Shown one piece after another: positions 49,852 through 60,505 of a stretch of DNA of 64,000 nucleotides. The stretch covers positions 2,284,501 to 2,348,500 of the forward strand of contig NC_088787.1 of the NCBI RefSeq assembly GCF_949628265.1, read 5' to 3'. A program made the position numbers and the translations under genes. The stretch comes from Cloeon dipterum (taxonomy: Eukaryota > Arthropoda > Insecta > Ephemeroptera > Baetidae). A model generated the notes under the pieces. It did not search any database, was not told the origin of the DNA, and saw only the letters and a program-made list of their open reading frames with translations. How positions within the stretch are numbered: the first letter of the stretch is position 1; each line of letters opens with the position of its first letter.

Positions 49852-51494
49852 ATGTCGTCAGCGAGGCCACTCTGCGTTTTGTGCGAGCGTCCAGCGGCGG
49901 ACGGCGCTGTCCAAGCTGTCAACGTGGACAAGGAAAAGCTGCAGACTTGGTTCATGAACGTTTGCGGCTACGAATTTGCCGAGGAAATTGAAGATCAAGA
50001 CCTAATTTGTTACTTCTGCATCTGGCACGCAGAGTGAGTCAGTATTAAATTTTCCTGTTTAATTTTCATTACGATTTTTTATAAAAGGTTCCTGGCCAAA
50101 CACGGCTTGAATTTCGGGACTGATTCTTGGTGGCCTCAACATTTGGATTATTTGGACGACGCGGCAAAAGAACTAAGGAAAAGTTGTTTTGGTAGGTTAA
50201 TTCTTCAAAGCATCAAAGCATCGTTGAATAGAAATAATTAAATCGCGTTTTATGCCTTTTAGATGGAAAAATTGAGCAGTGCTGGGTTCAGTTGGAAAAC
50301 GTTGATGATTCGGAGGAAGGAATTAAGACTGAATATAAATCTCAAACTGAGCAGATATTGAAAAAATGTGTCTACTGTGATAAATCCTACAAAAATAGCA
50401 ATTTGTTGGGAGAACACGTGAGGAACGCGCACAAAAATGCCATCAGGTGTGACAAACAAAATTGTGCCACCTACTTCCACACAATTAAGGAGAAAGAAGA
50501 GCACGTCAAGAATTTCCACGAGACACCGAAAGAACGAAAAATTATTCAGTGCTGTTTTTGTGAAAAGGAATTCCAGGCGAATAGTAACTACCATCGGCAT
50601 GTTCGACAAGTCCACACTGAATATCCGGTGAAATGCGCTTTTAATGGCTGCCTTTCTTTTTTCAAAACTGAAGAAGAAATGAAATCTCATTTTGACTCAG
50701 TTCACAAGAAGGAAGACGAGGCAAAAATCAACGAATGCAAGTATTGTGGATTCAGAGCAAAGCAAAAAAGACATTTGGAAAGACACATTTCTGCGAAGCA
50801 TTTGCCGAAGACAATCAAGTGTGACAAGTGCGAAAAACGGTTTTCTACGAAGGATTTGTTGAAGACGCATGACCGCCGAGATCATTCTTTCAAAATTTGC
50901 ACAGTATGCGAGGGAAAAGTTACGTCGCGCTTTTTTAGTATCCACCTGAAAAAGCAGAAATGCAATCGCTGCAAAAACAGATTTGACTGTTTAGGTTTAT
51001 TCCAAATGCACAGGGGAACATGCAAAGAAACTCAATTCAAATGTGGCAAGTGCCAAAAGAAATTCGCAATCCTGTCAATGTTGAATTACCACTTGAAGAG
51101 AAATCACGGAGTCAATCCTTGGCGTGGTTTGCAGCACAAAAATCTTGGGTTCAAGTGCGAGCCATGCAAGAAATACTTTAAAAGCGCCAAAACGTTGAAA
51201 CATCACTTGAAATATCAACACATCGCTGCTAATTTGAAGCAATGCGCGCACTGTCCCAAAAACTTTACTTTTCTTTCGAATTTGAAATACCATTTGGCCA
51301 TGAGACATAATTTGATTGCGTGTCACTTTGAATGTGATTTCTGCAAGAAGAGGTTTTTCCGGAAATGTGACCTTCTATTACATATTCGACGTTCCCACTT
51401 GGAGGGCGCTCGCGGAAAATGCAAAACATGTGGCAAAGAAATGCTCATCCGCTGGATGGAAACACACCTTCGCCTCATCCACGGCCAACTGTGA
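49852..51494 (+). CDS. ZAD-C2H2 zinc-finger protein, array gene E
   Basis: Exons 49852-50033, 50088-50191 and 50263-51494; 505 codons. ZAD-like module (CVLCERP ... CYFCIWHAEFLAKHG), linker SEEGIKTEYKSQTEQI, then 13 fingers ending IHGQL as in A and F. Distinctive helices include finger 4 (CAFNGCLSFFKTEEEM) and finger 6 (CDKCEKRFSTKDLLKTH), where the paralogues have CEKCDKWFS. Its 3' flank resembles that of A, its 5' flank that of C. Intact, probably a nuclear DNA-binding factor. Confidence 0.88.
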
Positions 51495-52347
51495 AACTTT
51501 GATTTGGATCTAGATTTTGAACCCAATTATTGTGAAAGTCATTTTTAATGTGGGTATAATTTTGCATTAAACACTCGATACAGTTCATCTTGTTAGAAGC
51601 AAAAATTTGAAAAAAAATAAATTTCATTGATTGTTTTTATTTAGATTATTTTTCATAAAATATTGAAGCAGAACAAATTTGATCTAAAACTTCAGAGTTG
51701 CCTTTCTGCCATGGGTAGCGAGTAAAATCGTTTCGAAATGAGGGTTTGGGAGCGAAAGAATACACACATTAGCAGTAAAAACATTATTTGATGTCGAGGG
51801 TCCTGAAGGAACATAATTGAATTGAAAGTTTATCAAAATATGCCATTTTCATAAAATATAGGACATAAATTAGCTTTACTTCTCTTGATATAGATATATA
51901 TATTTGTAGAACATTTCCCGCTTTTATTGTTTGGCCTTTTAGCATTCTTTGCACTTAACTTTTCAAATAAAGTTTGATTTCTCAAAATCTATTCATTTTT
52001 AGGTTTTTCGTTCTGATGTATATGTCAAAATTCAATTCTTCAGCTTTGCAATGCTATACCGATAACATTTTTTTATTAATTTCTTTCCCAGCAAGAGAGG
52101 TTTGAGGAGCGATCGCGCGAGGACATTTTACATGGCGAGCATTTATATAAGAAACGAAGCAGCGCAGGGGATAGGGCCCCGCCCACTACTTATCGCGTCA
52201 CTTTCTTCACTCCTTTAACTCGAACTACCTGAATATTTAAGATGCTTTTGATAAAAATCTTCCCGAATTCCTCTCATTTCCAACATATTAACGAGTTTAC
52301 TGATCCTTCAGCTTGTGCGTCATTGCTTGGATGGTTCTCGTTCAGAA
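51495..52347. other. Spacer between genes E and F
   Basis: Contains the same GATGTCGAGGGTCCTGAAG block found after gene A (about 51790), then only the right half of the fold-back element (about 51965-52165), a CCCCGCCCACT box, and the promoter cassette (about 52256-52347). No gene. Confidence 0.6.
51965..52165. mobile_element. Half fold-back element upstream of gene F
   Basis: Corresponds to the right arm of the family (TTGAGGAGCGATCGCGCGAG, ACATTTTACATGGCGAGC); the left arm is absent, which makes it a solo arm. Confidence 0.7.
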
Positions 52348-53987
52348 ATGTCGTCCGCGAAGCCACTCTGCATTTTGTGCGAGCGTCCAACTGCGGATGG
52401 CGCTGTCCAAGCAGTCAACGTGGACAAGGAGAAGCTGCAGACTTGGTTGCTGAACGTTTGCGCCTACGAATTTTCCGAGGAAATCGAAGATTCAGACCTG
52501 ATTTGTTTCTTTTGCATCTGGCACGCAGAGTGAGTCGAAATATTAAATTGTCCTGTTTAATTTTCGTCACGTTTTTTTTATGAAAAGGTTTCTTGCTAAA
52601 CATGGCTTGAATTTCGGGACCGATTCTTGGTGGCCTCAGTATTTGAATTATTTGGACGATGCGGCAAAAGAGCTGCGAAAAAGTTATTTTGGTAAACTAA
52701 TTCTTTTAGGCTTCGTCGAATAAAAATACTTAAATCACGTTTTATGCTTTTGTAGATGGAAAAGTTGAGCAGTGCTGGGTTCAGTTGGAAAATGTTGATG
52801 ATTCGGAGGAAGGGAATGAAACTGAACCTCGTTCTCAAACAGAGATGAACAGGAGAAAATGTGTCTACTGTGATAAATCATACAAATTAAAAACAAGTTT
52901 AGCACACCACGTGAAGAACGCGCACAAAAATGCCATCAGGTGTGAAAATCACTTGTGTGCTACCTACTTTCACACAATTGAGGAGAAAGAAGAGCACGTT
53001 AAGAATTTCCACGAGACGCCGAGAGAACGAAAAATTATTCAGTGCAATTTTTGTGAAAAGGAGTTCCAGGGAAATCTTAACTACCGCCAGCATGTTCGAC
53101 ATGTCCACACTGAATATCCGGTGAATTGTTCTTTCCGTGGTTGCATTAAATATTTCAAAACTGAAGATGAAAGGAATTCTCACTTTGACTCGGCTCACAA
53201 AGAAGAAGACGAGGCCAGAGTCCACAAATGCAAGTATTGCGGGCATAGAGCAAAGCAAAAAAATAATTTGGAACAACACATTGCTACGAAGCATTTGCCG
53301 AAGACAATCAAGTGTGAAAAGTGCGACAAATGGTTCTCTTCGATGAGCTTGCTGAAGCTGCATGAATATCAATTTCATTCGTTCAAAGTTTGCTCAATAT
53401 GCGATGAAGAAGTTACGTCACGCTATATTAGTCGCCACCTGAAAAAGCAGAAATGTCGTTGCTGCAAAAAACAATTTGACTGTTTAGGTTTATTCCAGAC
53501 GCACAAGGAATCTTGCAAAGAAACTCAATTCAAATGCAGCAAGTGCCAAAAGACATTCGCATACGTGTCATCGTTTAAATACCACGAGAAGAGAAAACAC
53601 GGAATCAAATCTTGGCGTGGTTTGCAGCACAAAAATCTTGGGTACAAATGCCAGCCGTGCAAGAGGTACTTTAAAAGAGCTAGAACATTGAAATGTCACA
53701 TGAAATACCAACACAACGCAGCTAATTTGAAGCAATGCGCGCACTGTCCCAAAAGCTTTACTTTTCTTTCGAATTTGAAAAACCATTTGGCTATGAGACA
53801 TAATTTGATTGAGCGTCAGTTTGAATGTGATTTCTGCAAGAAGATGTTTCTGTGGAAAGGTGTCCTTTTATTCCACATTGAAAGCTCGCACTTGGATAGC
53901 GATCGCGGGAAATGCAAAATATGTGGAAAGGAAATGCTCATCAGGTCTATTGGAAAACACCTATTTTGTGTTCATGGCCAACTCTGA
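52348..53987 (+). CDS. ZAD-C2H2 zinc-finger protein, array gene F
   Basis: Exons 52348-52529, 52588-52691 and 52756-53987; 505 codons. ZAD-like module (CILCERP ... CFFCIWHAEFLAKHG), linker SEEGNETEPRSQTEMN, then 13 fingers ending VHGQL. Several helices differ from all paralogues, for example finger 5 (CKYCGHRAKQKNNLEQH), finger 6 (WFSSMSLLKLHEYQFH) and finger 12 (CDFCKKMFLWKGVLLFH). Last intact member of the array. Confidence 0.88.
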
Positions 53988-55576
53988 AACTTAGACTTTG
54001 ATGTAGGTTTTGAACCAATTATTGTGAATGCCATTTTTAACGTGGGTATAATTTTGCATTAAACACTCATCGTCACAGTTCTGTTTAGACTAAATTGTTT
54101 GAATAAAAATTATTTATTTTTCATTAAAAACTCTTGTTCAAAAAAATATTTTCACAATATCCTGAAGTAGACAGATTGATCTAAATATTTAATTTTAATA
54201 CTAATAAAAGTTGAAATATACCAAAAATGCTTTTTTGACGTGGGTAGCCCGAAACACAAATAACGTGCGTTTTCTCCCCCCACCTGGCTTGTCTCAAACT
54301 ACCTGAATTATTAAGATGCTTGATACAAAAATCTTCCCGAATTCCTCTCATTTAAAATAGAGTCCTTGTATTATATATAGAGAGTTGTGCAGAAGGAATA
54401 TACGAACGCGCCTACGCCTCGCGCATCTCGGCCGTCCTATCTTGCCCCATGTTAAAATGAGTTTGCGCCGGTGGCTCTGTGGCAGGTTTATTGAATGCCG
54501 CCCACCGCGAAATTGGTGTCAAACGAAAGAGCACGAGTTCAACTACGTTTAGAGTCAGAACCAGGCTTGCAGATCAAATGGTGTTCGAGAAATCCGCTTC
54601 GCAAAAACGCTATTTTGGCTGCACGCTCCAGCTGCGAGAGCTGCCCGCCAGCGCCACGACGGTGCCGCCGGTGAACGGAAGTAACGACGTTCCCACTACC
54701 ACCAGACACCGGCGCGTGGTGGGTTGACCTTTCGAACCTATATACTCACGTTAAATAAACAGACTTGAATATTTTACATCTCACACTGGAAACCCCATAA
54801 TAAATGACAAAGTGTCTTTTTCCAAGGTGACAAGACAGTGTGGAATAGTTTATTTTTTACTTGCGAAGTAAAAAATATAGGTGATTCTCTGTGAGTTCAA
54901 TCACATGAACGTATTTTAAATAATTAAAAAAGGTAAGAAATTCTCGAGAGTAGCGATTCCAGCCTCCAGGGATACCCCGTGACTTTCACTCTCATTTGTG
55001 CTTATCTTCACAGAAAAATGTCTGCCTCGCAAGTCACCAGAAATGTTGAAAATGTATGCATCTGGCTCGACAAAAGCGCCGATCATATTGCATAACAAGA
55101 GGAAATATACTGAGCATTTAATTTCAGCTCTGCTCCGCACTTCCCGTGGGCTGTTAGCTCGCCATGTCCTAATTTCATCATTGTGCGAAGGGCCGCAGAA
55201 AAATTTTAATTGTTTATCAGAAAATTAGTTATTGGAAACGATTTTTTAACCCGACCAAAATCTCTATATACATTTAAAAATGGATTAGATAAGAAAATAC
55301 CAACACATATTAATTATATAGGGAATAATGCAATATTTATTATTATTTTCCTTGAATTATTCATACGAATAAAAGATTATTCTGTTGAAAAATGCGATAA
55401 ACCATATAGCGTTATGTTCATATCTCTTTATTATTTTTAACTAGCCCACAACTAAATTGCAACACACTTTTTATTTTATAATAGTCTCAGTAAAAGGCTC
55501 CGTTTGCTGTCCGGGAAAAGGGTGAAGTCCATCGAAATGTGGCTGGAAGAGGTTTGCATTCTTTTTATCCTCAGGG
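53988..55576. other. Region between the zinc-finger array and the yellow genes
   Basis: 54265-54352 is a seventh copy of the array's upstream cassette (CGTGCGTTTTCTCC, CTACCTGAATTATTAAGATG, ATCTTCCCGAATTCCTCTCA) that stops abruptly without a gene. 54420-54725 is GC-richer with an unrecognised open frame. 54750-55085 matches 44360-44690. From about 55130 on, the DNA resembles 60110 on, the 3' flank of the second yellow gene. Confidence 0.55.
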
Positions 55577-57744
55577 TCAGCCACGCAATGACAAGTCTAC
55601 AAAAAAGGATCAGGAACGGGTTTTATTGACGGTGTTTGGTCTGAAGAATGGACTCTGTGGCCTCAGGTTCTTATAAAGAGAACTCCAATTATTATAAATT
55701 GCAATTATTAAAATTATATTTAAATATTAAAGTTGAAATGAACATTTGATTTGAAGATGGCCGACTTATAAACGCAGAAATATACTAACTAAAAATTTAC
55801 ACCATTTGGCAAATATTCCATTTTCTGACAGAAAAAGCCTGTCATAGGTGTTGATCGTACCCAATGCCAGTTTTATTTACCTGCGGACGTGCCGAATAGA
55901 TACGATCTTGCGCCGACTGCAGCCTTGAGTAGTTTGTGCCTAATCCCACCACCAGTTTCATTTGTCTCCGTCATCCAGAAAGTGCCGTTCGTGTCCAAGG
56001 CAAAAGTAAATGGCCAATAAGCATGCAGTTTTCCGACCTAAAAGAGTGCAGTGATTTAATATTGTTAGCCGGACAAACAATAAATTTTGTCGGGAATAAA
56101 AGGAGACTTTTACATAATATTTAATTTAAATTTTCACAAATCTGATAACAGATTGCAACAAACAGGAAACAAGGTTCGCCAATTGATTTCAATGTGTGAA
56201 AAGGTGATCATGTTAGAAATCATGATAGAAAAAATTTGGTGATATTAAAGCTATAAACGTTTTCTTTATTAAGCGGATTTTCTTTTACCTCGTGTAACCT
56301 CTGCTCAAGAAAGGGCTCCGAAATATTCCATTTGGAGACGTAATTCTCGTGGTAAAAGGCGGCATACAAGACATCGGCACTGTCCAATAAAATTCTGTAT
56401 GGATTTTCTGTCCATTCGCCGATGAATTTCACAGCAGCGCTTCCGCCTTCATTCTTCAACTCAGACAAAGACACTGAGTACAGTTCTTTGGAACTATATC
56501 TTGCAAGGTACAACTGTCTAGCTTCGCTGTTGGGAGAGAGAGCCAAGGAATTCCATTGTCTCCTCGGTGTTTTAACCGACCAGGATTTGTCCATTTTTCG
56601 GTTGTACACGATTATGTGCTCAGAATAATGCTCCGTGATGTACGCAAGGTGATCGTCCGTTGTTTTGTCCAGCACTATATCACGCAGCCACCTTTTATTA
56701 GGTGCATGAGAGATGACGGTGTCGGTGTCCGGGAATCGGTGAACGCGCTCGGTTGTGTCGTTGTTGAGCAGGTCGAATATCCAAAGTTTCCTGAAACAGT
56801 TGCCGAGACCGTCATCAAGCACCCACAACCGACCATCAGGGTCCGTTTCTATTCCTTTGGCTGCCTGAATAGTCCCGCAGTTCTCCTTTCTCTAGAAAAA
56901 GAGATATACATTTTTCATTTTAGAGACCAAAAAATTAAAAATGTGAGAAGAAAATATGCCACGCAGTTAGTGAACGACGATTTTTTTGGCTAAAATATTC
57001 GACTATTTTTAGACTGTTTCTATGAGCAAATTAGACGGTTTTTGTCAATTTAGAGGTGGTTTTAGACGGTTTTATTTTTCATTGTTTATTCTTCGCTTTT
57101 TTATACATTTCACAAGAATACATATGTTTAACTTATGTACTATAGTGATTTATAAATAGCTTAAAATTGCATGATTCGTGCTCATTTGATTGTCCCGCAA
57201 GCTGAAGCTTAGAAAAAATAGTCAATCGTCTAAAATTCACAGCCCTAATTATGTTGCATATAATGTTGTTTAAAACGACGAAAAATAAAAAAAAGATGCA
57301 GTAATTTGAGAGTTGGTTTGCCATATTATTTAAGACAACACTCTTACAACATTTATTGCTATTAATTGAGTTGATTTCACGTCAAATTGTCCCAATTTAT
57401 TCAAATAGATGCTTAAAACATTCAAGACTTACCCGTAAATCCCAGGATGGAAAAGGAGCAAGTTTTGGAGTTTCAGTCGACGTGCCGCTCGTTGGCAGCC
57501 ACACCAAAGTGGCGGGAATTCCGTATTTCAATTCAAGGCTGAGAAACAGCCTTTCTCCAAAAACAGCCATGTGTCGAATTTCTACATATTTTGGATTGAA
57601 ATTTTGTTTCATCTGGGCAACTGAAGTGTCCGCTCCTGATGGCCAGACGAAATCGAATTTGTCCCACTCGTAGACGGTTGTGAAGTTGACGGCGTTTCCC
57701 AGGCACAGGCCAAGCAAAAAGATGGCCGCTAAGAACGGAGACAT
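55577..57744 (-). CDS. Yellow/MRJP-family secreted protein, copy 1
   Basis: Minus-strand exons 57744-57433, 56891-56289, 56037-55881 and 55596-55577; 363 codons, ending in a short DLSLRG before TGA. A clear signal peptide (MSPFLAAIFLLGLCLGNAVN) precedes the MRJP fold: VYEWDKFDFVWPS, MAVFGERLFLSL, GIPATLVWLP, ETDPDGRLWVLDDG, IFDLLNNDTTE, LRDIVLDKTTDDHLAYITE, LALSPNSEARQLYL and PFTFALDTNGTFWMTE. NFT, NDT, NIS and NGT are possible N-glycosylation sites. The family includes cuticle-pigment and royal-jelly proteins, usually extracellular six-bladed propellers. At 363 residues it is shorter than most yellow proteins. A longer frame is open in exon 4 (CHCVADPED...) but does not fit the splice phase and is not conserved in copy 2. 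Confidence 0.88.
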
Positions 57745-58090
57745 TGTCTTCGAGCTGAAAGCAAAAAAAAATCAAAATTAAAACCATTTACTAACTTCTT
57801 TTAGTATCGATATTTATGCGTGGTTATTAATAGAAAAAAATTACCATTATAAATTTGTTAATAAAACCATTATTCTAAGCATAGTCTCAGTGGATTTAAA
57901 ACCGTAAAAACCAACTATTATCCCTTTATCTTTCTTCCATCCTTATTATTGTACTAATGCGCATGCCTGTAGGTGCCTTCAATCTGTTCCAAACTGGAAT
58001 ACAACACAATAAGGCTTTTGCTCGCACCTTAGAGGTAAATTTTGTTTCTTTTGGTTAAAAGATCAACCCCAAATATAACGCACACGCGGA

Positions 58091-58526
58091 ATTGACCAGT
58101 TGCATAAACCCTAAGTGTTCGAAGCCGCCAACAGATGGCGCCACCGTAGAATTTCGATTTTAAGGCACTTCCGCTGCGATTTCAGACCCAATCTAGCTAC
58201 TACTGTGCATTCTTCAATTAATTTGCTATTTTTTGACGTGCTGAAAACCAAAATCGGTTCAGCCAATCGCCGTAGAATCGTGAAAAACTTTTTTTTGAAA
58301 TGAAAAAATCTTTTCCAACGTTTCTACGGCGAATGGCTGAACCGATTTTGGTTTTCAGCACGTCTAAAAAAAAGCAAATTAATTAAAAAATTCAAAATAG
58401 CTAGATTGAGTCTGAAATCGCAGTGGAAATGCCTTAAAACCGCTTAAAACAAAATTTTTAAGAAAGTCTGTGGTTGCGCCATCTGTTGGCGGCTTCAATA
58501 ACTAAGGGTTTATGCAACTGGTCAAT
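58091..58526. mobile_element. 436-bp fold-back element between the yellow genes
   Basis: Begins ATTGACCAGTTGCATAAACC and ends with its reverse complement GGTTTATGCAACTGGTCAAT. Arms of about 200 bp pair through GCCGCCAACAGATGGCG / CGCCATCTGTTGGCGGC and GAAAACCAAAATCGGTTCAG / CTGAACCGATTTTGGTTTTC. Non-coding. Confidence 0.9.
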
Positions 58527-59826
58527 TGGACTTATTTTTGTAACAATTCAATGGATTCATGGTTTTCGATTCACGAGGTCTCATATTAAACATGTCGCCG
58601 AGCCCTTTTGTTTGGTTTCGAACCGAAACCGAAACAAATTTTGATTAAAGTATAGCCTAAGGTTGCAACGCTCTTGGTGTCATTCATGATTTTCACGTGA
58701 CTTCTGCTGGCTTTCGATTAAATTTTTTCCAATTTTTTTTGTCGACCTAATTGTGTAAGAGAGCGAAAGCGCATAACTCCCGGCTGAGGTCTCTGCACGT
58801 CCCGCTCGCGTTATCGCTGCCACAGTGAACTTGGACCCGTTTATCTTGGACGCTCAGTCCAGTGAAAACATATCATGAATAAATAAACTAAATTAACGTA
58901 GCCAAGCAGTTTTTGAGCCCAGATTAAAAAATTACAAAAATAAGGTCGTCTCCAATCCTCCTCCAGATTTAACTCGAGCAATATCTCATTTATACACGTT
59001 CCAAATTAAATCAATCAATGTATCGAATTCTTTTCAATATCATTTCCTGTCTGTTAAATCTCAGATAATCTTTATTTAAAAAATATTCAGTGGTTAAAAC
59101 AATTTTTCTACATATATCAAAAGAATAGATGAGTTGCAATAAAACAGACCAATATAAAACGTTTTCTTTACCTTAAATGCAGCAAAAATCGCCCCCAAGT
59201 GTCAGCTGAGCCGACGCTCTGCCTTGTCGACGTTGAGAGAGCGTCTAAATAGCTCTTTTACTTTTGATAACTCGTCGGGTTGGAGGTCGGAAATGACGTC
59301 ATTTCGCGTGGTAATTTTTCGGGTCGCAAAAGAAGTGCCCGCCGGAGGTTATTCTGAATAAACATCATGTCTAAATTGCATATTAATTGTAGTCCTGCAA
59401 GTTTTTTTTACTCAGCTGCAATTTGCCCATTTTCGGTACTCGTGCTGAGCCTCGGGACCTAAAAACTCGAGATTCGGCTTCTATTTACCGAGTCGAAACT
59501 AACTGCGGGCAGAAATCCAAAATCGCGCCCAGAGGACCGGAGTTATGAACTCCGAAAGGTTGCATTTTTACTCTAAATACCTTTTGTTAATATAGAGTTA
59601 TCTTTGAATCTGGGCTAAAATTAAAAAATAATGAGTAAAATTGCAATGCGGAATTTATCTTGCGTCATTTTAAGACCAACTACGAGTCGATTTCATCAAA
59701 ATCCTAGGACAAGATGGTTTTTGAATTTGGAAAAACCTTTTTTCTTCGTTTCCCCATAAAGAAGTAATAATAATTTCGGATTTTTTAGTTCTAATTTAAT
59801 TTTAGTTCGATTTCTATAGCCTAATC

Positions 59827-60078
59827 ATGGAAAACCGAGTTCGAGTTTTTTTCGTTGGTTCTTCTCGTGACGTCGTGACCCTCTTTGACCTGTCGGCCAC
59901 ACCAGCAACTTGTACTTTGGTCCCGCTCGCTCGCGCAGCCAAAAGAGACGTTTTGCGAGCGAGACGGAGAACAGTTACCGCACCAAAGGCACCTGATATT
60001 TTTCCATCTCGACCCACAAAATTCGAGGGCATCACCGAAGATGTTGCGGCAATGAAGGAATTGACCACCATACCTTAA
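59827..60078. other. Unassigned short open frames on both strands
   Basis: Both strands are open for over 80 codons here: + from ATG 59827 to 60078, - from about 60071 to 59814. Composition is GC-richer than the surroundings. Neither product resembles a known protein, and neither joins an upstream exon clearly. May be a TE remnant or a regulatory island. Confidence 0.2.
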
Positions 60079-60505
60079 CATATTTCAGTTATTTTTTTCC
60101 TTAAAGCTCTGCTCCGCACTTCCCGTGGGCTGTTCACTCGCCTGGTCCTAATTTGATCACTGAGCGAGTGGCCGCAGAAAAAATTTAATTGTTTATTAGA
60201 AAATTAGTTTTTTAACCCGACCAAAATTTCTATATACATTTAAAAATTGATTAGATAAGAAAAACCAACACAGATTAATTACATAGGGAATAATGCAATA
60301 TATAATTTTATTTTCGATGAATTATTCGTGTTGAAAAAGGCGATAATGTTCATCTCTCAATGTTATTTTTAACTAACCCACAACTAAATTGCAACACACT
60401 TTATTTTATAGTAGTCTCAGTAAAAGACTGTTTGCTGTCCGGGAAAACGAGGCATGTCCGTCGAAATGTGGCTGGAAGAGGTCTGCGTTCTTCTCATTTT
60501 CAGGA

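Larger units (their letters stand above)
57745..60505. other. Spacer between the two yellow genes
   Basis: Holds a 436-bp fold-back element (58091-58526), a presumed promoter block at about 58785-58990 that recurs before copy 2 at about 62940-63140, an unrecognised open frame at about 59820-60080, and from 60110 the same 3' flank seen at 55130 (GCTCTGCTCCGCACTTCCCG). This places the duplication unit at about 5 kb. Confidence 0.55.

Noticed and set aside
54430-54727. Possible tRNA or short gene near CCGGTGGCTCTGTGGCAGG
   Set aside because: No cloverleaf could be drawn and no T-loop GGTTCGAATCC box is present at the right distance; the open frame resembles nothing known.
55500-55596. Longer C-terminus for yellow copy 1 (CHCVADPED frame)
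   Set aside because: It needs a phase the exon 3 donor does not supply, and its end is frame-shifted in copy 2, so it is more likely 3' UTR.
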